DNA of 55,481 nt from the NCBI GenBank assembly GCA_017960475.1, contig JAGCZH010000002.1, positions 1 through 55,481 of the forward strand, written 5' to 3'. Shown piece after piece: positions 17,253 to 26,610 of this stretch. Below the pieces are notes generated by a model. The model did no database searches. It worked only from the letters and a program-made list of their open reading frames with translations, and was not told the origin of the DNA. Numbering within the stretch: position 1 is the first letter of the stretch; the number at the start of each line of letters is the position of its first letter. The translations under genes were made by a program, and so were the position numbers. This stretch comes from Bacteroidales bacterium (GTDB lineage: Bacteria > Bacteroidota > Bacteroidia > Bacteroidales > P3).

Positions 17253-17810
17253 ATGAGCGAAACCGAACAACAATTTGCAAAAGAGATTGAAGTGTGCCGT
17301 AATGTCTTCTTCAAAAAGACCCGTGACTACGGCACCTCCTGGCGTGTCTTGCGTATGTCTTCCATCACAGACCAGATATTCATAAAAGCCAACCGAATCC
17401 GCAACATCGAGGAACTGGGCGAAAACATTATCGGCGACGACCCTCGCGAGGAATATGTCGCTATGGTTAACTACGCTGTGATGGCTTTGATTCAACAAGA
17501 GTTGTGCGACGACGAACGCCAAGAGCTGGACCTCGACACCACTATGGCTTTGTACGACAAGCACCTAAAACGCACCGTAGACCTAATGCTTGCCAAAAAC
17601 CACGACTACGGCGAGGCTTGGCGCCAAATGAGGGTAAGTTCTATGACCGACCTCATACTCATGAAATTACGCCGCATCAAACAAATCGAGGACAATGATG
17701 GCAAAACGTTGATTAGCGAAGGTGTCGAGGGTGGCTATATGGACATCATCAACTACTCGCTCTTCTGCCTGATCCGCCTGAACGAGGATAACAAAGACGC
17801 GAACGAATAA
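17253..17810 (+). CDS. DUF1599 protein (tandem nucleotide-modification-associated domains)
   Basis: The 185-residue protein is two copies of the same ~80-residue domain. The first has KTRDYGTSWRVLRMSSITDQ and the second KNHDYGEAWRQMRVSSMTDL; each is followed by an R-I-x-x-I-E helix and an x-x-Y-x-x-x-x-N-Y segment. DUF1599 is annotated by homology as associated with nucleotide modification, but no activity is established. The ATG at 17253 is chosen because upstream codons overlap folP. It is divergent from folP (52 bp apart) and starts a plus-strand run conserved in Bacteroidetes. Confidence 0.9.
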   Translation: MSETEQQFAKEIEVCRNVFFKKTRDYGTSWRVLRMSSITDQIFIKANRIRNIEELGENIIGDDPREEYVAMVNYAVMALIQQELCDDERQELDLDTTMALYDKHLKRTVDLMLAKNHDYGEAWRQMRVSSMTDLILMKLRRIKQIEDNDGKTLISEGVEGGYMDIINYSLFCLIRLNEDNKDANE

Positions 17811-17897
17811 CTCCAATGAGGCTCATTTGATTGCATTCCAATCTCAATACAAATATTTTATCCGACAAATCTTCACAAAGAAAAAGAAACAAAAAAA

Positions 17898-19064
17898 ATG
17901 ATCGCAGAAAACAATACAACAAAAATCATACGCATTATTTCCCGCTGGTTCGTGGGTCTGGTATTCATCTTTTCCAGCTTCACGAAAGGAGTCGACCCAC
18001 TTGGCACAGCCTACAAAGTGGAAGAATACATGACCGCATGGAGCTTTGGCAACATTTCCTTCGAATGGGCTTTGCCTATGGCTCCTTTCCTCTCAATGGC
18101 TCTCATCACCGCCGAATTCCTTGTCGGCATATTGCTTCTCACAGGCTCTTTCCGCAAGCTTTCCGCTTGGCTGCTACTACTCATGATGGCATTCTTCACT
18201 GTCACCACTCTGTACGACGCCATCACCAACAAAGTCAGCGACTGCGGTTGTTTCGGCGACTTTGTAAAACTTACCAACTGGCAGACTTTCTGGAAAAACA
18301 TCGTCCTCGATGTACCTACTGTTTTCATCTTCCTTACTCGCCGTTGGCCTCGCCGCAAAAGCCTCGAACGTGACATACTGGTGTCGCTGGCTGCCATTGC
18401 CGCAATGGTTATCTTCGGTGTATACAACATCAACAACGAACCCGTACTCGATTTCCGTCCCTGGAAAGTTGGCAACGTGATGATTTCCAACCTTGACGAA
18501 GGACTTGAGACAACCAATGAGGTCACCTACCGCAACAAAGCCACAGGTGAATTCGTCACCATGGATTCCAAAGAGCTCGTCAAACAGAGCGCCGATTGGT
18601 TTGAACAATGGGAATGGGTCGGCACTAGCACCATCAGCCCTTACGAGATCCGCGACCCCAAGAACGACAGCGTTGTCTCTTTCCCTCTTATGGATGCTGA
18701 CGGCAACGACTACACCATAGATATCATTGGAGCCACTGAAGGTCCTGTACTGGTGTGTACCATTCATCATATCGCCGACGTCGACGAAAGAGGCATAGCC
18801 GCCATCGCCGAAGCCAAACAGCTTGCCGAGGATCGTGGCATTCGCTTCTCCATCATCACCAATGCCGAGGAAAACGAGATTCTGGAGCTGCTCTATCAAA
18901 ACGACATGATCGACGCCGAATACTTCTTCGGCGACGAGAAGGCGCTTGAGGCGATGCTTCGCAGCAATCCCGGTTTCATAGTGCTTCACAACGCCACCGT
19001 CAAAGGCAAATGGCACTACAAAAACATCGACAAAATCAAAGACTTCCCTTTTGAAATCGACTGA
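17898..19064 (+). CDS. BT_3928-like DoxX/MauE-type membrane protein
   Basis: The 388-residue protein has four transmembrane helices in the first ~150 residues, resembling the DoxX/MauE fold. Between helices 3 and 4 lies DCGCFGDFVKL, a Cys-x-Cys motif typical of MauE-like redox partners. A further helix (about 160-178) precedes a ~210-residue soluble C-terminal region with a thioredoxin-like flavour but no CxxC. The protein is known from Bacteroidetes genomes next to DUF1599 genes, as here; its function is not established. A role in envelope thiol or quinone redox chemistry is an inference from the Cys motif. Confidence 0.85.
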   Translation: MIAENNTTKIIRIISRWFVGLVFIFSSFTKGVDPLGTAYKVEEYMTAWSFGNISFEWALPMAPFLSMALITAEFLVGILLLTGSFRKLSAWLLLLMMAFFTVTTLYDAITNKVSDCGCFGDFVKLTNWQTFWKNIVLDVPTVFIFLTRRWPRRKSLERDILVSLAAIAAMVIFGVYNINNEPVLDFRPWKVGNVMISNLDEGLETTNEVTYRNKATGEFVTMDSKELVKQSADWFEQWEWVGTSTISPYEIRDPKNDSVVSFPLMDADGNDYTIDIIGATEGPVLVCTIHHIADVDERGIAAIAEAKQLAEDRGIRFSIITNAEENEILELLYQNDMIDAEYFFGDEKALEAMLRSNPGFIVLHNATVKGKWHYKNIDKIKDFPFEID

Positions 19065-19118
19065 TAACAACAATAGCCAAGAAAATAAACACGTCTAATC
19101 AATAAGATTCAACAATCC

Positions 19119-19670
19119 ATGCTTCAAAGAATTCAATCCTTCTATCTGGTCCTCTCGGTAGTAGCCATCGCTTTGATGTTCCGATTCCCTATCGCCACAT
19201 ATACCACCACCACACCTACCGGCGACATCAGCGCCGCCCTTCAAATAACAAATACCAAAACTGTTCTCTCTGAGGACATGCAGGACTATCATTTCATTGG
19301 CGACGACACTGTCAACATGCCCGGGAAATGGATTTTGGGTGTCCTGGCGGGTATCGCTGGCGCCATCGTGCTAGTAAGCATATTCCTATTCAAAAACAGA
19401 ATGCTGCAAATCCGCGTTATCGCTTTCGCTTTCCTTTTCAACGTCGCGCTGATATTCCTCATCTTCTTCTGGGCCATCAACGGCACCGGTGGCAACGGAG
19501 GTTATCTTAAAGCGCTTACCGACACCGGACTTATGCCTGGAGACATCACCACCAATATGCTTACTCCAAGCACCATCGCACCGATTGTCTCCGTCATTCT
19601 TCTGTTTCTTGCCCAGCGCGCCATCCGCAAAGATGAAATAAAAGTGCGCGCAGCCGACCGTCTTCGTTAA
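19119..19670 (+). CDS. DUF4293 membrane protein
   Basis: The 183-residue protein begins MLQRIQSFYLVLSVVAIALM, the family's characteristic opening. It has four transmembrane segments (about 8-28, 70-90, 98-120 and 145-165). DUF4293 is restricted to Bacteroidetes and has no assigned function. It sits between a DoxX-like protein and tsaE on the same strand, with gaps of 54 and 34 bp. Confidence 0.88.
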   Translation: MLQRIQSFYLVLSVVAIALMFRFPIATYTTTTPTGDISAALQITNTKTVLSEDMQDYHFIGDDTVNMPGKWILGVLAGIAGAIVLVSIFLFKNRMLQIRVIAFAFLFNVALIFLIFFWAINGTGGNGGYLKALTDTGLMPGDITTNMLTPSTIAPIVSVILLFLAQRAIRKDEIKVRAADRLR

Positions 19671-19704
19671 CCCGGTCAATACAGTAAAAGTTACTAAACA
19701 GCTC

Positions 19705-20136
19705 ATGACCGAACACACCATCTCAAAATATAGCGCCGATGACCTGCCCGAGGTGGCGAAACAGCTGCTCTCCCTCTTCCCTCAAGAACGATTCTACGCA
19801 TTCTTCGGCTCAATGGGGGTTGGCAAGACTACTCTTATCAAAGAGCTATGCCGGCAACTAGGCGTAAAACAGAATGTGAGCAGCCCCACCTTCGCCATAG
19901 TCAACGAATACAGTGACTATAATGGTGAGCCGATTTACCACTTCGACTTCTATCGGCTAAAAAAAATTGAAGAAGCCTACGACATCGGTTATGAGGAATA
20001 CTTCTATTCCGGCTACTATTGCTTTACCGAATGGACCGAAAAGATTGAAAGCATCCTCCCCGAACACTACATCAGGATAGAAATAAAAGAAACCGCAGGA
20101 CTAAGAACCCTGACGGCAAAAGTGATAAATGAATAA
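19705..20136 (+). CDS. tsaE: tRNA N6-threonylcarbamoyladenosine synthesis ATPase TsaE
   Basis: TsaE is the ATPase of the TsaBDE complex that installs t6A37 on ANN-decoding tRNAs. The 143-residue protein has the Walker A loop GSMGVGKTTL (from residue 35), SSPTFAIVNEY, the YHFDFYRL segment and the C-terminal FTEWTEKI. Length and motifs are standard. It closes a plus-strand run that ends at the strong bidirectional terminator directly behind it. Confidence 0.95.
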   Translation: MTEHTISKYSADDLPEVAKQLLSLFPQERFYAFFGSMGVGKTTLIKELCRQLGVKQNVSSPTFAIVNEYSDYNGEPIYHFDFYRLKKIEEAYDIGYEEYFYSGYYCFTEWTEKIESILPEHYIRIEIKETAGLRTLTAKVINE

Positions 20137-20169
20137 AAAAAATAGACGGTCGTTTGACCGTCTATTTTT
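20137..20169. terminator. Bidirectional terminator between tsaE and hsp20
   Basis: AATAGACGGTC and GACCGTCTATT form an 11-bp stem with a GTTT loop, flanked by A and T runs. It lies between the convergent 3' ends of tsaE and hsp20 and can serve both. Confidence 0.92.
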
Positions 20170-20188
20170 ATCTCATCTCTGCTCAGTA

Positions 20189-20632
20189 TTATTCGATGGT
20201 GATGGTCTGTGCCAACTGTTTCTGCTCTTCAGGAGTGTACTTCGGCAGTGTCACCAAGAGAATACCGTTCTCTACTTTTGCGCCAATGTTTTCTTTCTTG
20301 ACGTTCTCAGGAAGTGTAAGCATTTGCTTGAACTGCACCGAACTGAACTCACGACGCAGATAGTGGCGCTTCTCTTCCGACTCTTTCTTCTCTTCTTTTT
20401 TCTGCATCTCTATGACCAGATTGTTATCGGCATCGACACTCAAAGTGAGGTCTTCTTTGTTCATGCCTGGAATGCAGAGCTCCAAACGATAATCTTTTTC
20501 CGACTCACTGACGTTCATTTTGGGCGTTGTGGTGTGCTCTTCTGTTGTGCAGAGCCCGTTCCAACGGTTCCAATCCAAAAGTTCATTGAACATCGTGCTC
20601 ATAAGGTCATTGTTTCTTCTTGCTACTAACAT
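20189..20632 (-). CDS. Small heat shock protein, Hsp20/alpha-crystallin family
   Basis: A 147-residue ATP-independent holdase chaperone. The alpha-crystallin domain spans about residues 40-135, with the conserved VENGILLVTLPK near its end. The C-terminal ITIE fits the I-x-I oligomerisation motif. The N-terminal arm is short and includes LDWNRWNGL, typical of this family. An unusually good Shine-Dalgarno (AGGAGG) lies 8 nt before the ATG, and an inverted repeat lies further upstream. Confidence 0.95.
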   Translation of the reverse strand: MLVARRNNDLMSTMFNELLDWNRWNGLCTTEEHTTTPKMNVSESEKDYRLELCIPGMNKEDLTLSVDADNNLVIEMQKKEEKKESEEKRHYLRREFSSVQFKQMLTLPENVKKENIGAKVENGILLVTLPKYTPEEQKQLAQTITIE

Positions 20633-20640
20633 GGTTTTAT

Positions 20641-20646
20641 CCTCCT
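20641..20646 (-). promoter_or_regulatory. Strong Shine-Dalgarno sequence of hsp20
   Basis: The minus strand reads AGGAGG with 8 nt to the ATG at 20632. Almost no other gene here has such a site, in keeping with the occluded anti-SD of Bacteroidetes ribosomes. Confidence 0.75.
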
Positions 20647-20682
20647 ATATTTTTTTGTTGTTTGTATTTTTGTTTTTTTAAG

Positions 20683-20698
20683 TGGAACATTCGTTCCA
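20683..20698. promoter_or_regulatory. Inverted repeat upstream of hsp20
   Basis: TGGAAC-ATTC-GTTCCA has 6-bp perfect arms, 51 bp upstream of the hsp20 ATG. The position suits an operator for a heat-shock regulator or a leader stem. It is not a CIRCE element. The rest of the ~350-bp gap (20633-20982) is AT-rich, with only the promoter of the next gene. Confidence 0.4.
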
Positions 20699-20899
20699 TT
20701 TGGGTTTTCTATGTTAAGAGTCTTTCAAACTATTTTCATCTCCTCTCACTCTCACCTTTTCAATCACATCTTTCACCCCATATTCTATCAAACACAATGC
20801 CACAATATAATACATGTCAATATTTCCGATTTTGGCCTGTTTTTGCAGTTTTCATAATGTCAAAATGTAAGTTTTAGCGGTTTTTCAAGATTTTTTATG

Positions 20900-20907
20900 T
20901 ACATTTG
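20900..20907 (+). promoter_or_regulatory. -7 promoter box for the aldo/keto reductase-like gene
   Basis: TACATTTG followed by CA, 75 bp upstream of the ATG at 20983. Confidence 0.6.
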
Positions 20908-20982
20908 CAAAATTAAAAATATTTATAAATGATTATCTAATTAGCTTTAAAATAATAAATTAGGCATATTTAAATCGCATAT

Positions 20983-22239
20983 ATGAAACAATTTATTACC
21001 TTTCTGTTTACCATCACAGCTTTTATCCTCTGCTCATGCTCATCATCAAACGAGAAAACGAACACCATGATGAATCCCGCCATGAACTACAACGACCTTG
21101 GCAACACTGGTCTTAAAGTCAGCGAATTAAGCATAGGCTGTGGCGCTTTTGAAAAGATGGACACCGCTCAGGCCCGCGCCTTTATGGACATAGTCCTTGA
21201 CAGCGGAATGAACTACATCGATCTTTACGATGCCAGCCCCATAACACGAGGCAACATAGGCTATGCTCTTCGCGGCCGTCGCGACCAAATGATAATCCAG
21301 GGTCACATCGGCTCTTATTGGAACGGAACTCAATACGAGAGGACAAGAGACCTCGAAAAAACAAAGAAAGGCTTCGAGGAAATGCTAAGACTGCTCGAGA
21401 CAGACCATATTGAAGTGGGCATGATTCACATTGTAGACAAAGTATCCGATTGGGAGGAAATAGAGAATAGCCCCTTCATGGATTATGTCAAGCAACTCAA
21501 AGCCGAAGGTAAGATCAAACACATCGGCGTCAGCAGCCACAATGTCAACGCTGCTTTGGCTGCCGTTAAAAGCGGAATCATCGAAGTTCTGATGTTTAGC
21601 CTTAACCCTCTCTTCGACAGAATGCAGCCTGATGTTTTGCCTTGGGACAAAGGCAGCCTTGACAACCTCAACGCTGGACTTGACCCGAAACGAGTAGAAC
21701 TATACAATTACTGCCAACGCAACAAGATCGCAATAACAGTCATGAAAGTCTTTGGCGGTGGCGGACGACTGCTCAAGGACGATTCTCCTTTGGGTGTGAA
21801 ACTCACTCCGACTCAGTGTATCAGCTATTGCCTCAACTACCCTTGTGTGGCAACAGCTATATGTGGAGCGAAAAACAAAAACGAGTTACTTGATGACCTC
21901 AAATACCTACACGCCACCGAAGCTGAACGCAATTTCACCTCGGCCGTGGTGGGGTCGCCAGCGGAATCCGAGAATGACCCAAACGAAAAAAGCACCGGGT
22001 GCACCTACTGCAACCACTGCTCCCCATGCCCTGCTGGAATAAACATAGCCAAAATAAACGAACTGCTCGACAAAGCCGCAAAATCCGACAAAGACAAAGC
22101 TCAGGCTCAAGCGGAATACAACAAACTAGAACATCGTGCTTCGGAATGTGTGGAATGTGGCGCTTGCGAACAAAGATGTCCTTTTGGAGTACCCGTAAGA
22201 CAACGCATGAAAGAAGCAGTATCCGTGTTCGAGGATTAA
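20983..22239 (+). CDS. Aldo/keto-reductase-like lipoprotein with two Fe-S cysteine motifs
   Basis: The 418-residue protein opens with a lipoprotein signal (ILCSC, probable lipid Cys19). An aldo/keto reductase barrel follows at about 35-320, then ferredoxin-type cysteines: C340-x2-C343-x2-C346-x2-C349-P and the canonical C389-x2-C392-x2-C395-x3-C399-P. Of the usual AKR tetrad, Asp80 and His149 (MIHIVD) are recognisable. The expected catalytic Tyr position reads Ser85 (IDLYDASP) and the Lys position reads Gln106 (IIQGHIG). It is therefore probably not a standard NADPH carbonyl reductase. An envelope-anchored electron-transfer oxidoreductase is possible but unproven. Confidence 0.85.
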   Translation: MKQFITFLFTITAFILCSCSSSNEKTNTMMNPAMNYNDLGNTGLKVSELSIGCGAFEKMDTAQARAFMDIVLDSGMNYIDLYDASPITRGNIGYALRGRRDQMIIQGHIGSYWNGTQYERTRDLEKTKKGFEEMLRLLETDHIEVGMIHIVDKVSDWEEIENSPFMDYVKQLKAEGKIKHIGVSSHNVNAALAAVKSGIIEVLMFSLNPLFDRMQPDVLPWDKGSLDNLNAGLDPKRVELYNYCQRNKIAITVMKVFGGGGRLLKDDSPLGVKLTPTQCISYCLNYPCVATAICGAKNKNELLDDLKYLHATEAERNFTSAVVGSPAESENDPNEKSTGCTYCNHCSPCPAGINIAKINELLDKAAKSDKDKAQAQAEYNKLEHRASECVECGACEQRCPFGVPVRQRMKEAVSVFED

Positions 22240-22470
22240 CGCACAATCAACCTAATCCGTTGTCTTGCAAAGCAAAAGACAAAACAATCCATTTTTCTAT
22301 AATAACAACGGCAAAAAACAAAAAAAACGGGAATAACGTACCCTCTTATTATTGCGAAATATTGAGGACAAAGCAAAATACATTATCGCATAACATACTG
22401 ATTTACAAAATATAAATAGTGTATTATAAAAAAATTAGTCAAAAAATGTTGTTGTATTGAAAAAATGTAG

Positions 22471-22478
22471 TACTTTTG
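22471..22478 (+). promoter_or_regulatory. -7 promoter box for rpmG-DUF4295
   Basis: TACTTTTG followed by CAC, 22 bp before the rpmG ATG, with TTG-rich sequence about 20 bp upstream as a -33 candidate. This gives a leader of only about 18 nt. The 261-bp gap to the previous gene holds nothing else I can call. Confidence 0.7.
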
Positions 22479-22500
22479 CACTCTCAAAAACGAAAAGAAA

Positions 22501-22689
22501 ATGGCAAAGAAAAATAAAGACGCAAGAGTTCAGGTAATACTTGAATGCACTGAGCAAAAGACCAGCGGGGTGGCCGGTATGTCGCGTTATGTCACAACGA
22601 AAAACAAAAAGAACACCCCCGAACGTTTGGAACTGAAGAAATACAATCCGTTCCTGAAGAAAGTAACCGTTCATAAAGAAATCAAATAG
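22501..22689 (+). CDS. rpmG: 50S ribosomal protein L33
   Basis: A 62-residue bL33. It shows the family core [11 protein letters not shown], the [21 protein letters not shown] segment and the basic C-terminus. The four zinc-binding cysteines of C+ L33 forms are missing, so this is the zinc-free type. In Bacteroidetes rpmB (L28) usually precedes it; here it begins the operon right after its own promoter. The DUF4295 gene follows after 18 bp. Confidence 0.95.
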   Translation: MAKKNKDARVQVILECTEQKTSGVAGMSRYVTTKNKKNTPERLELKKYNPFLKKVTVHKEIK

Positions 22690-22707
22690 TAATAGGAGAG
22701 TTCAGTT

Positions 22708-22863
22708 ATGGCAAAGAAAGTTGTTGCAACCCTTAAGACTAGCACTGGCAAAAGTTTCGCCAAAGTCATCCGTATGGTCCGTTCCCCGAAGACCAATGCC
22801 TACGTTTTCAAAGAGGAAATCGTTCCTTCTGACAACGTTCAGGAATATCTGAAGAAGAAATAA
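22708..22863 (+). CDS. DUF4295 protein, 51 residues, ribosome-linked
   Basis: A short, very basic protein starting MAKKVVATLKTSTGKSFAKV and ending EYLKKK. DUF4295 is confined to Bacteroidetes and almost always follows rpmG, as here. An AGGAG sequence lies 11 nt upstream of the ATG. Size, charge and linkage suggest a lineage-specific ribosomal protein. A Bacteroidetes-specific large-subunit protein has been reported from Flavobacterium ribosome structures, but I cannot confirm that it is this family. Confidence 0.9.
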   Translation: MAKKVVATLKTSTGKSFAKVIRMVRSPKTNAYVFKEEIVPSDNVQEYLKKK

Positions 22864-22886
22864 ATTTTTTCATACGCTTTTGTTTT

Positions 22887-22913
22887 ACCCTGCTCTTTTG
22901 AGTGGGGTTTTTT
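22887..22913 (+). terminator. Terminator of rpmG-DUF4295
   Basis: ACCCTGCTC-TTTT-GAGTGGGGT is a 9-bp stem with two G-U pairs followed by six T residues, 24 bp past the DUF4295 stop. Confidence 0.85.
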
Positions 22914-22939
22914 CGTATCTATACACCCGTATGAGCAAC

Positions 22940-23114
22940 GGGAAGTTATAGAAGGAAGTTAATCTTCGATGGAAGTTAAAAAGGAAGTTATGCGCTATGC
23001 GCAGGACAATACATATTCATTTGTCCTCTTTTACTCCCTCTTTTACTCCCATTTTAACTCCCTCTTTTACTCCCTCTTTTACTTCCACTTTTACTTCCAC
23101 TTTCATCCCCACTT
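22940..23114. repeat. GGAAGT/ACTCCC stem-loop repeat, copy 1
   Basis: The left half has four GGAAGTTA-type units. The centre contains palindromic GCGCTATGCGC and a hairpin GGACAA...TTGTCC. The right half has about seven 12-nt units of the form TTTTACTCCCTC or TTTTACTTCCAC. The halves are roughly complementary, so the element can fold into one long imperfect hairpin. Two more copies lie at 31902 and 32102. It occupies most of the 319-bp gap before uvrA. An open frame starting at 22969 is produced by the repeat and is not called. Confidence 0.85.
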
Positions 23115-23182
23115 AGCCAAATGCAATAAAACCATAAAAAAAACGTTTATCAGACTAAGAATTTCGGAATACCTTAATCAAA

Positions 23183-26074
23183 GTGAAGAAAAAAGAGGAA
23201 GACAATTATATTTTCATAAAAGGAGCTCGCGTCAACAACCTTAAGAATATCGACGTCAAGATTCCACACAATAAACTTGTCGTTATCACTGGGCTTAGCG
23301 GTAGCGGCAAGTCTTCGTTGGCTTTCGACACTCTCTATGCCGAAGGACAACGTCGCTATGTGGAAAGTCTGAGTAGTTATGCCCGACAGTTTATGGGTCG
23401 CATGAGCAAGCCTGAAGTGGACTACATTCTTGGGGTTGCTCCTGCCATAGCGATAGAGCAAAAGGTCAACACCTCCAATCCTCGTTCTACAGTTGGCACA
23501 TCGACAGAGATTTACGAATACCTCAAACTTCTGTATGCCCGTATCGGTCGCACATTCTCACCAATATCGGGCGTAGAGGTCAAGCGTCACAGTGTATCAG
23601 ACGTTGTGGATTTCATTTACAGCCGTCCCGAGGGTGAGCGCGTAATGCTTATGGCACCCCTAGAAATCACAAAAGAGCGGACGCTGAGAGCTCAACTTGG
23701 AATCCTACACCAAGAAGGCTTTATGCGAGTCTCCATTGGTGGCACCATCGTCAAAATCGAAGACTTCCTACCTGTGTGTAACGACAACGAAGACTATGGC
23801 GAGACATATCTTCTTGTCGACCGCATTAGCGTGCGGCACAACGATGACGACCAGATAGCAAGAGTCTCCGAGTCGGTGCAGACCTCTTTTTTCGAAGGCC
23901 GTGGCGCCTGCCGTGTTCAGACTCTGACCGAAAACGGCAATGACATTGAGATTATCAACCACGATTTCTCCAACCGTTTTGAAGCCGATGGCATTGTTTT
24001 CGAAAAACCCAATCCCAACTTTTTCAGTTTCAACAATCCATACGGCGCCTGCCCCCGCTGCCAAGGTTATGGAAGTGTGATAGGCATCGACGAGGACATT
24101 GTGGTTCCCAACAAGCAACTCTCTATATACGAGGATGCTGTCGTTTGCTGGCGTGGCGAGAAAATGTCGGAATGGAAGCAGCATTTCATTCGTCTCTCCA
24201 CAAAAATAGATTTCCCAATACACACACCCTACTGCGAATTGAATCAGGAGCAACGCGACCTGTTATGGCATGGCAATGGAGTATGGGAGGGTATTGACGG
24301 ATTCTTCAACTGGATTGAATCGCAAAGCTACAAGATACAGTATCGAGTAATGCTCGCTCGTTACCGAGGCAAAACAACTTGCCCCGACTGTAAAGGCTCG
24401 CGACTGCGCCCTGACGCTCAATACGTGAAAGTTGGCGGCAAATCCATAATTGAACTCACCAATATGCCTGTCAAAGAGCTCAACCGGTTTCTTGAGAACA
24501 TTGAGCTCTCCGACTACGAGCGGAAGCTTACAGAACGAATCATGAAAGAGCTGCGCAACCGTGTCGGATACCTTATGGAGGTAGGACTTGGCTATTTGAC
24601 ACTCAGCCGACTGTCAAACACTCTCAGCGGCGGCGAAAGTCAACGTATCAACCTGGCCACCTCGCTGGGAAGTTCTCTGGTAGGTTCCATGTACATCCTC
24701 GATGAGCCATCGATAGGCCTTCACTCTCGCGACACCGACCAACTTATCGCCGTACTCAAAAATCTCCGTGACTTGGGCAACACCGTCATAGTGGTCGAAC
24801 ACGACGAAGACATCATGCGTGCCGCCGACTACATCATTGATATTGGTCCTGGCGCCGGTCGCCTGGGAGGAGAGGTGGTGATGGAGATCGAGAACAAGGA
24901 ACTTCGTATTGACAATGAGCATATAAAAAAATCCGTCAAGAAAAACATCTCCCAATCGCTTACTGCCCAATATCTGCTTGGCGAGAAGAGCATTCCCGTA
25001 CCTGAAAGCCGCCGCCCGTGGCGCGACCGTATAGCTCTACATGGCATATATTGCAACAACCTGCACAATGTCGACGTGGAAATCCCCCTTGGAGTAATCA
25101 CTGTCGTAACAGGTGTCTCCGGTTCAGGGAAAACCACCCTTGTCAAGCATGTGCTCTACGACCTGTTACAGAAACGATTCGATGGCAATGACGAGTATCT
25201 GGGACGTTGCCGCAGCGTTGACGGCGATATGGCAATGCTGGGCGGCATAGAACTTGTGGATCAGAATCCTATAGGACGATCAACACGAAGCAACCCAGCG
25301 ACATACATGAAAGCCTTTGACGATATCCGCCAATTGTTCGCCATGCAGCCTTTGGCAAAAACACGCGGATACAAAGCGGGGTACTTCTCTTTCAATGTAG
25401 AGGGAGGTCGCTGTGAGACATGTCAAGGAGAAGGATATGTCACTATAGGTATGCAGTTTATGGCCGACGTACATCTTGTGTGCGAAGACTGTGGCGGCAC
25501 CAGATTTCAGGCCGAGACTTTGGAGGTTCTTTTCTCAGGCAAAAACATCAGCGATGTATTAGAGATGACTGTGGACCAGGCCATTGATTTCTTTAATCCA
25601 GACAACACCACAGAACCATACAAAGCGCCCTGTCGACAGATAGTGTCTAGATTGAAGCCACTTCAAGATGTTGGTCTAGGATACCTGAAACTGGGACAAA
25701 GCAGCAGCTCGCTCAGCGGCGGAGAGGCTCAACGTATAAAATTAGCCTCATTCCTTGTTAAAGGCAATTCCGAAAACAGCGGCTCCAGCGCCAGCAAGCC
25801 CCAACTTTTCATCTTCGACGAACCTTCCACAGGTCTTCATTTCCACGATATTCAAAAACTCCTGTCATCACTCAACACACTGGTCGCCAACGGACACAGC
25901 ATTATCGTGATAGAGCACCACCCCGACATCATAAAACAGGCCGACTGGATTATTGACATGGGTCCCGAGGGCGGAAATGAGGGCGGTGAGGTGGTATTCG
26001 CCGGAACACCGGAGAACCTGCTGAGCTGCGAACGATCATATACAGCAAAATACCTTAAGCCAAAACTTAAATAA
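23183..26074 (+). CDS. uvrA: Excinuclease ABC subunit A
   Basis: UvrA recognises bulky DNA lesions and loads UvrB in nucleotide excision repair. The 963-residue protein has two ABC ATPase modules: Walker A GLSGSGKS with signature LSGGESQRI, and GVSGSGKT with signature [10 protein letters not shown]. Zinc-binding cysteines are visible at [18 protein letters not shown] and [15 protein letters not shown]. The start is GTG at 23183; no in-frame ATG lies near the conserved N-terminus. An Ile/Lys-rich loop of about 25 residues after the first ATPase module makes it slightly long. A membrane protein gene and mnmE follow closely. Confidence 0.96.
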   Translation: MKKKEEDNYIFIKGARVNNLKNIDVKIPHNKLVVITGLSGSGKSSLAFDTLYAEGQRRYVESLSSYARQFMGRMSKPEVDYILGVAPAIAIEQKVNTSNPRSTVGTSTEIYEYLKLLYARIGRTFSPISGVEVKRHSVSDVVDFIYSRPEGERVMLMAPLEITKERTLRAQLGILHQEGFMRVSIGGTIVKIEDFLPVCNDNEDYGETYLLVDRISVRHNDDDQIARVSESVQTSFFEGRGACRVQTLTENGNDIEIINHDFSNRFEADGIVFEKPNPNFFSFNNPYGACPRCQGYGSVIGIDEDIVVPNKQLSIYEDAVVCWRGEKMSEWKQHFIRLSTKIDFPIHTPYCELNQEQRDLLWHGNGVWEGIDGFFNWIESQSYKIQYRVMLARYRGKTTCPDCKGSRLRPDAQYVKVGGKSIIELTNMPVKELNRFLENIELSDYERKLTERIMKELRNRVGYLMEVGLGYLTLSRLSNTLSGGESQRINLATSLGSSLVGSMYILDEPSIGLHSRDTDQLIAVLKNLRDLGNTVIVVEHDEDIMRAADYIIDIGPGAGRLGGEVVMEIENKELRIDNEHIKKSVKKNISQSLTAQYLLGEKSIPVPESRRPWRDRIALHGIYCNNLHNVDVEIPLGVITVVTGVSGSGKTTLVKHVLYDLLQKRFDGNDEYLGRCRSVDGDMAMLGGIELVDQNPIGRSTRSNPATYMKAFDDIRQLFAMQPLAKTRGYKAGYFSFNVEGGRCETCQGEGYVTIGMQFMADVHLVCEDCGGTRFQAETLEVLFSGKNISDVLEMTVDQAIDFFNPDNTTEPYKAPCRQIVSRLKPLQDVGLGYLKLGQSSSSLSGGEAQRIKLASFLVKGNSENSGSSASKPQLFIFDEPSTGLHFHDIQKLLSSLNTLVANGHSIIVIEHHPDIIKQADWIIDMGPEGGNEGGEVVFAGTPENLLSCERSYTAKYLKPKLK

Positions 26075-26088
26075 TAGCATTGCAAAAA

Positions 26089-26592
26089 ATGGAAGAGTAT
26101 AAAAAAATCATACGTCAGATAAGAACAGCTGCCAACATAGGCCTTTACGGAACCCTGCTTGTCGGTATTTTGACCATTGCCGAGCACTATTTGGACAAAT
26201 ATGTCTGGGCAAGGGAAATAACCACCAACGAATACACACACCACCTCTTCATGTACGTCGGACTGGTATTGGCGGTAGGATATATTGCGATGATTCTTTT
26301 AACACTGCGTCGTCAGATACCCAAGCTGAGACAGATGGATGAAACACCGGAAACACTTAGATGCTACCTCAAATTAGCAAGGTGTATATATATAGGTGCA
26401 TTGGTTGTGGCAATTATCTTAGCCGCCATAATAGTCATCACGCATGAGAACACTTTGATAATGCTTATGATGCTCCTCTTCATCACACTGGCGCTGAACT
26501 ATCCCAACATGTACAAGATGAAAAACGACATGGGGCTTGACGACAACACCATGAAAGAACTCTTCGGGAAAGATTATATTGACAAAGAATAA
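26089..26592 (+). CDS. Four-helix membrane protein of unknown function
   Basis: A 167-residue protein with hydrophobic helices at about 18-35, 52-72, 97-118 and 122-140, a basic N-terminus and a short acidic C-terminal tail. I do not recognise a family. The ATG at 26089 is preferred over a TTG at 26080. It lies 14 bp after uvrA and 18 bp before mnmE, so it is probably co-transcribed with them; no functional link is evident. Confidence 0.75.
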   Translation: MEEYKKIIRQIRTAANIGLYGTLLVGILTIAEHYLDKYVWAREITTNEYTHHLFMYVGLVLAVGYIAMILLTLRRQIPKLRQMDETPETLRCYLKLARCIYIGALVVAIILAAIIVITHENTLIMLMMLLFITLALNYPNMYKMKNDMGLDDNTMKELFGKDYIDKE

Positions 26593-26610
26593 CTTATCTC
26601 CCTCCCTTCC

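Noticed and set aside
16331..17314. Extended folP frame of 327 codons
   Set aside because: The extra 38 residues are non-conserved and overlap the start of the divergent DUF1599 gene.
20683..20698. CIRCE (HrcA) operator before hsp20
   Set aside because: The arms do not match TTAGCACTC/GAGTGCTAA and the spacing is 4 rather than 9.
22969..23244. Open frame of 91 codons over stem-loop repeat copy 1, with a matching short frame in copy 2
   Set aside because: It is produced by the tandem units; copy 3 has a stop three codons after the ATG, and the product is a Phe/Tyr/Ser repeat without features.
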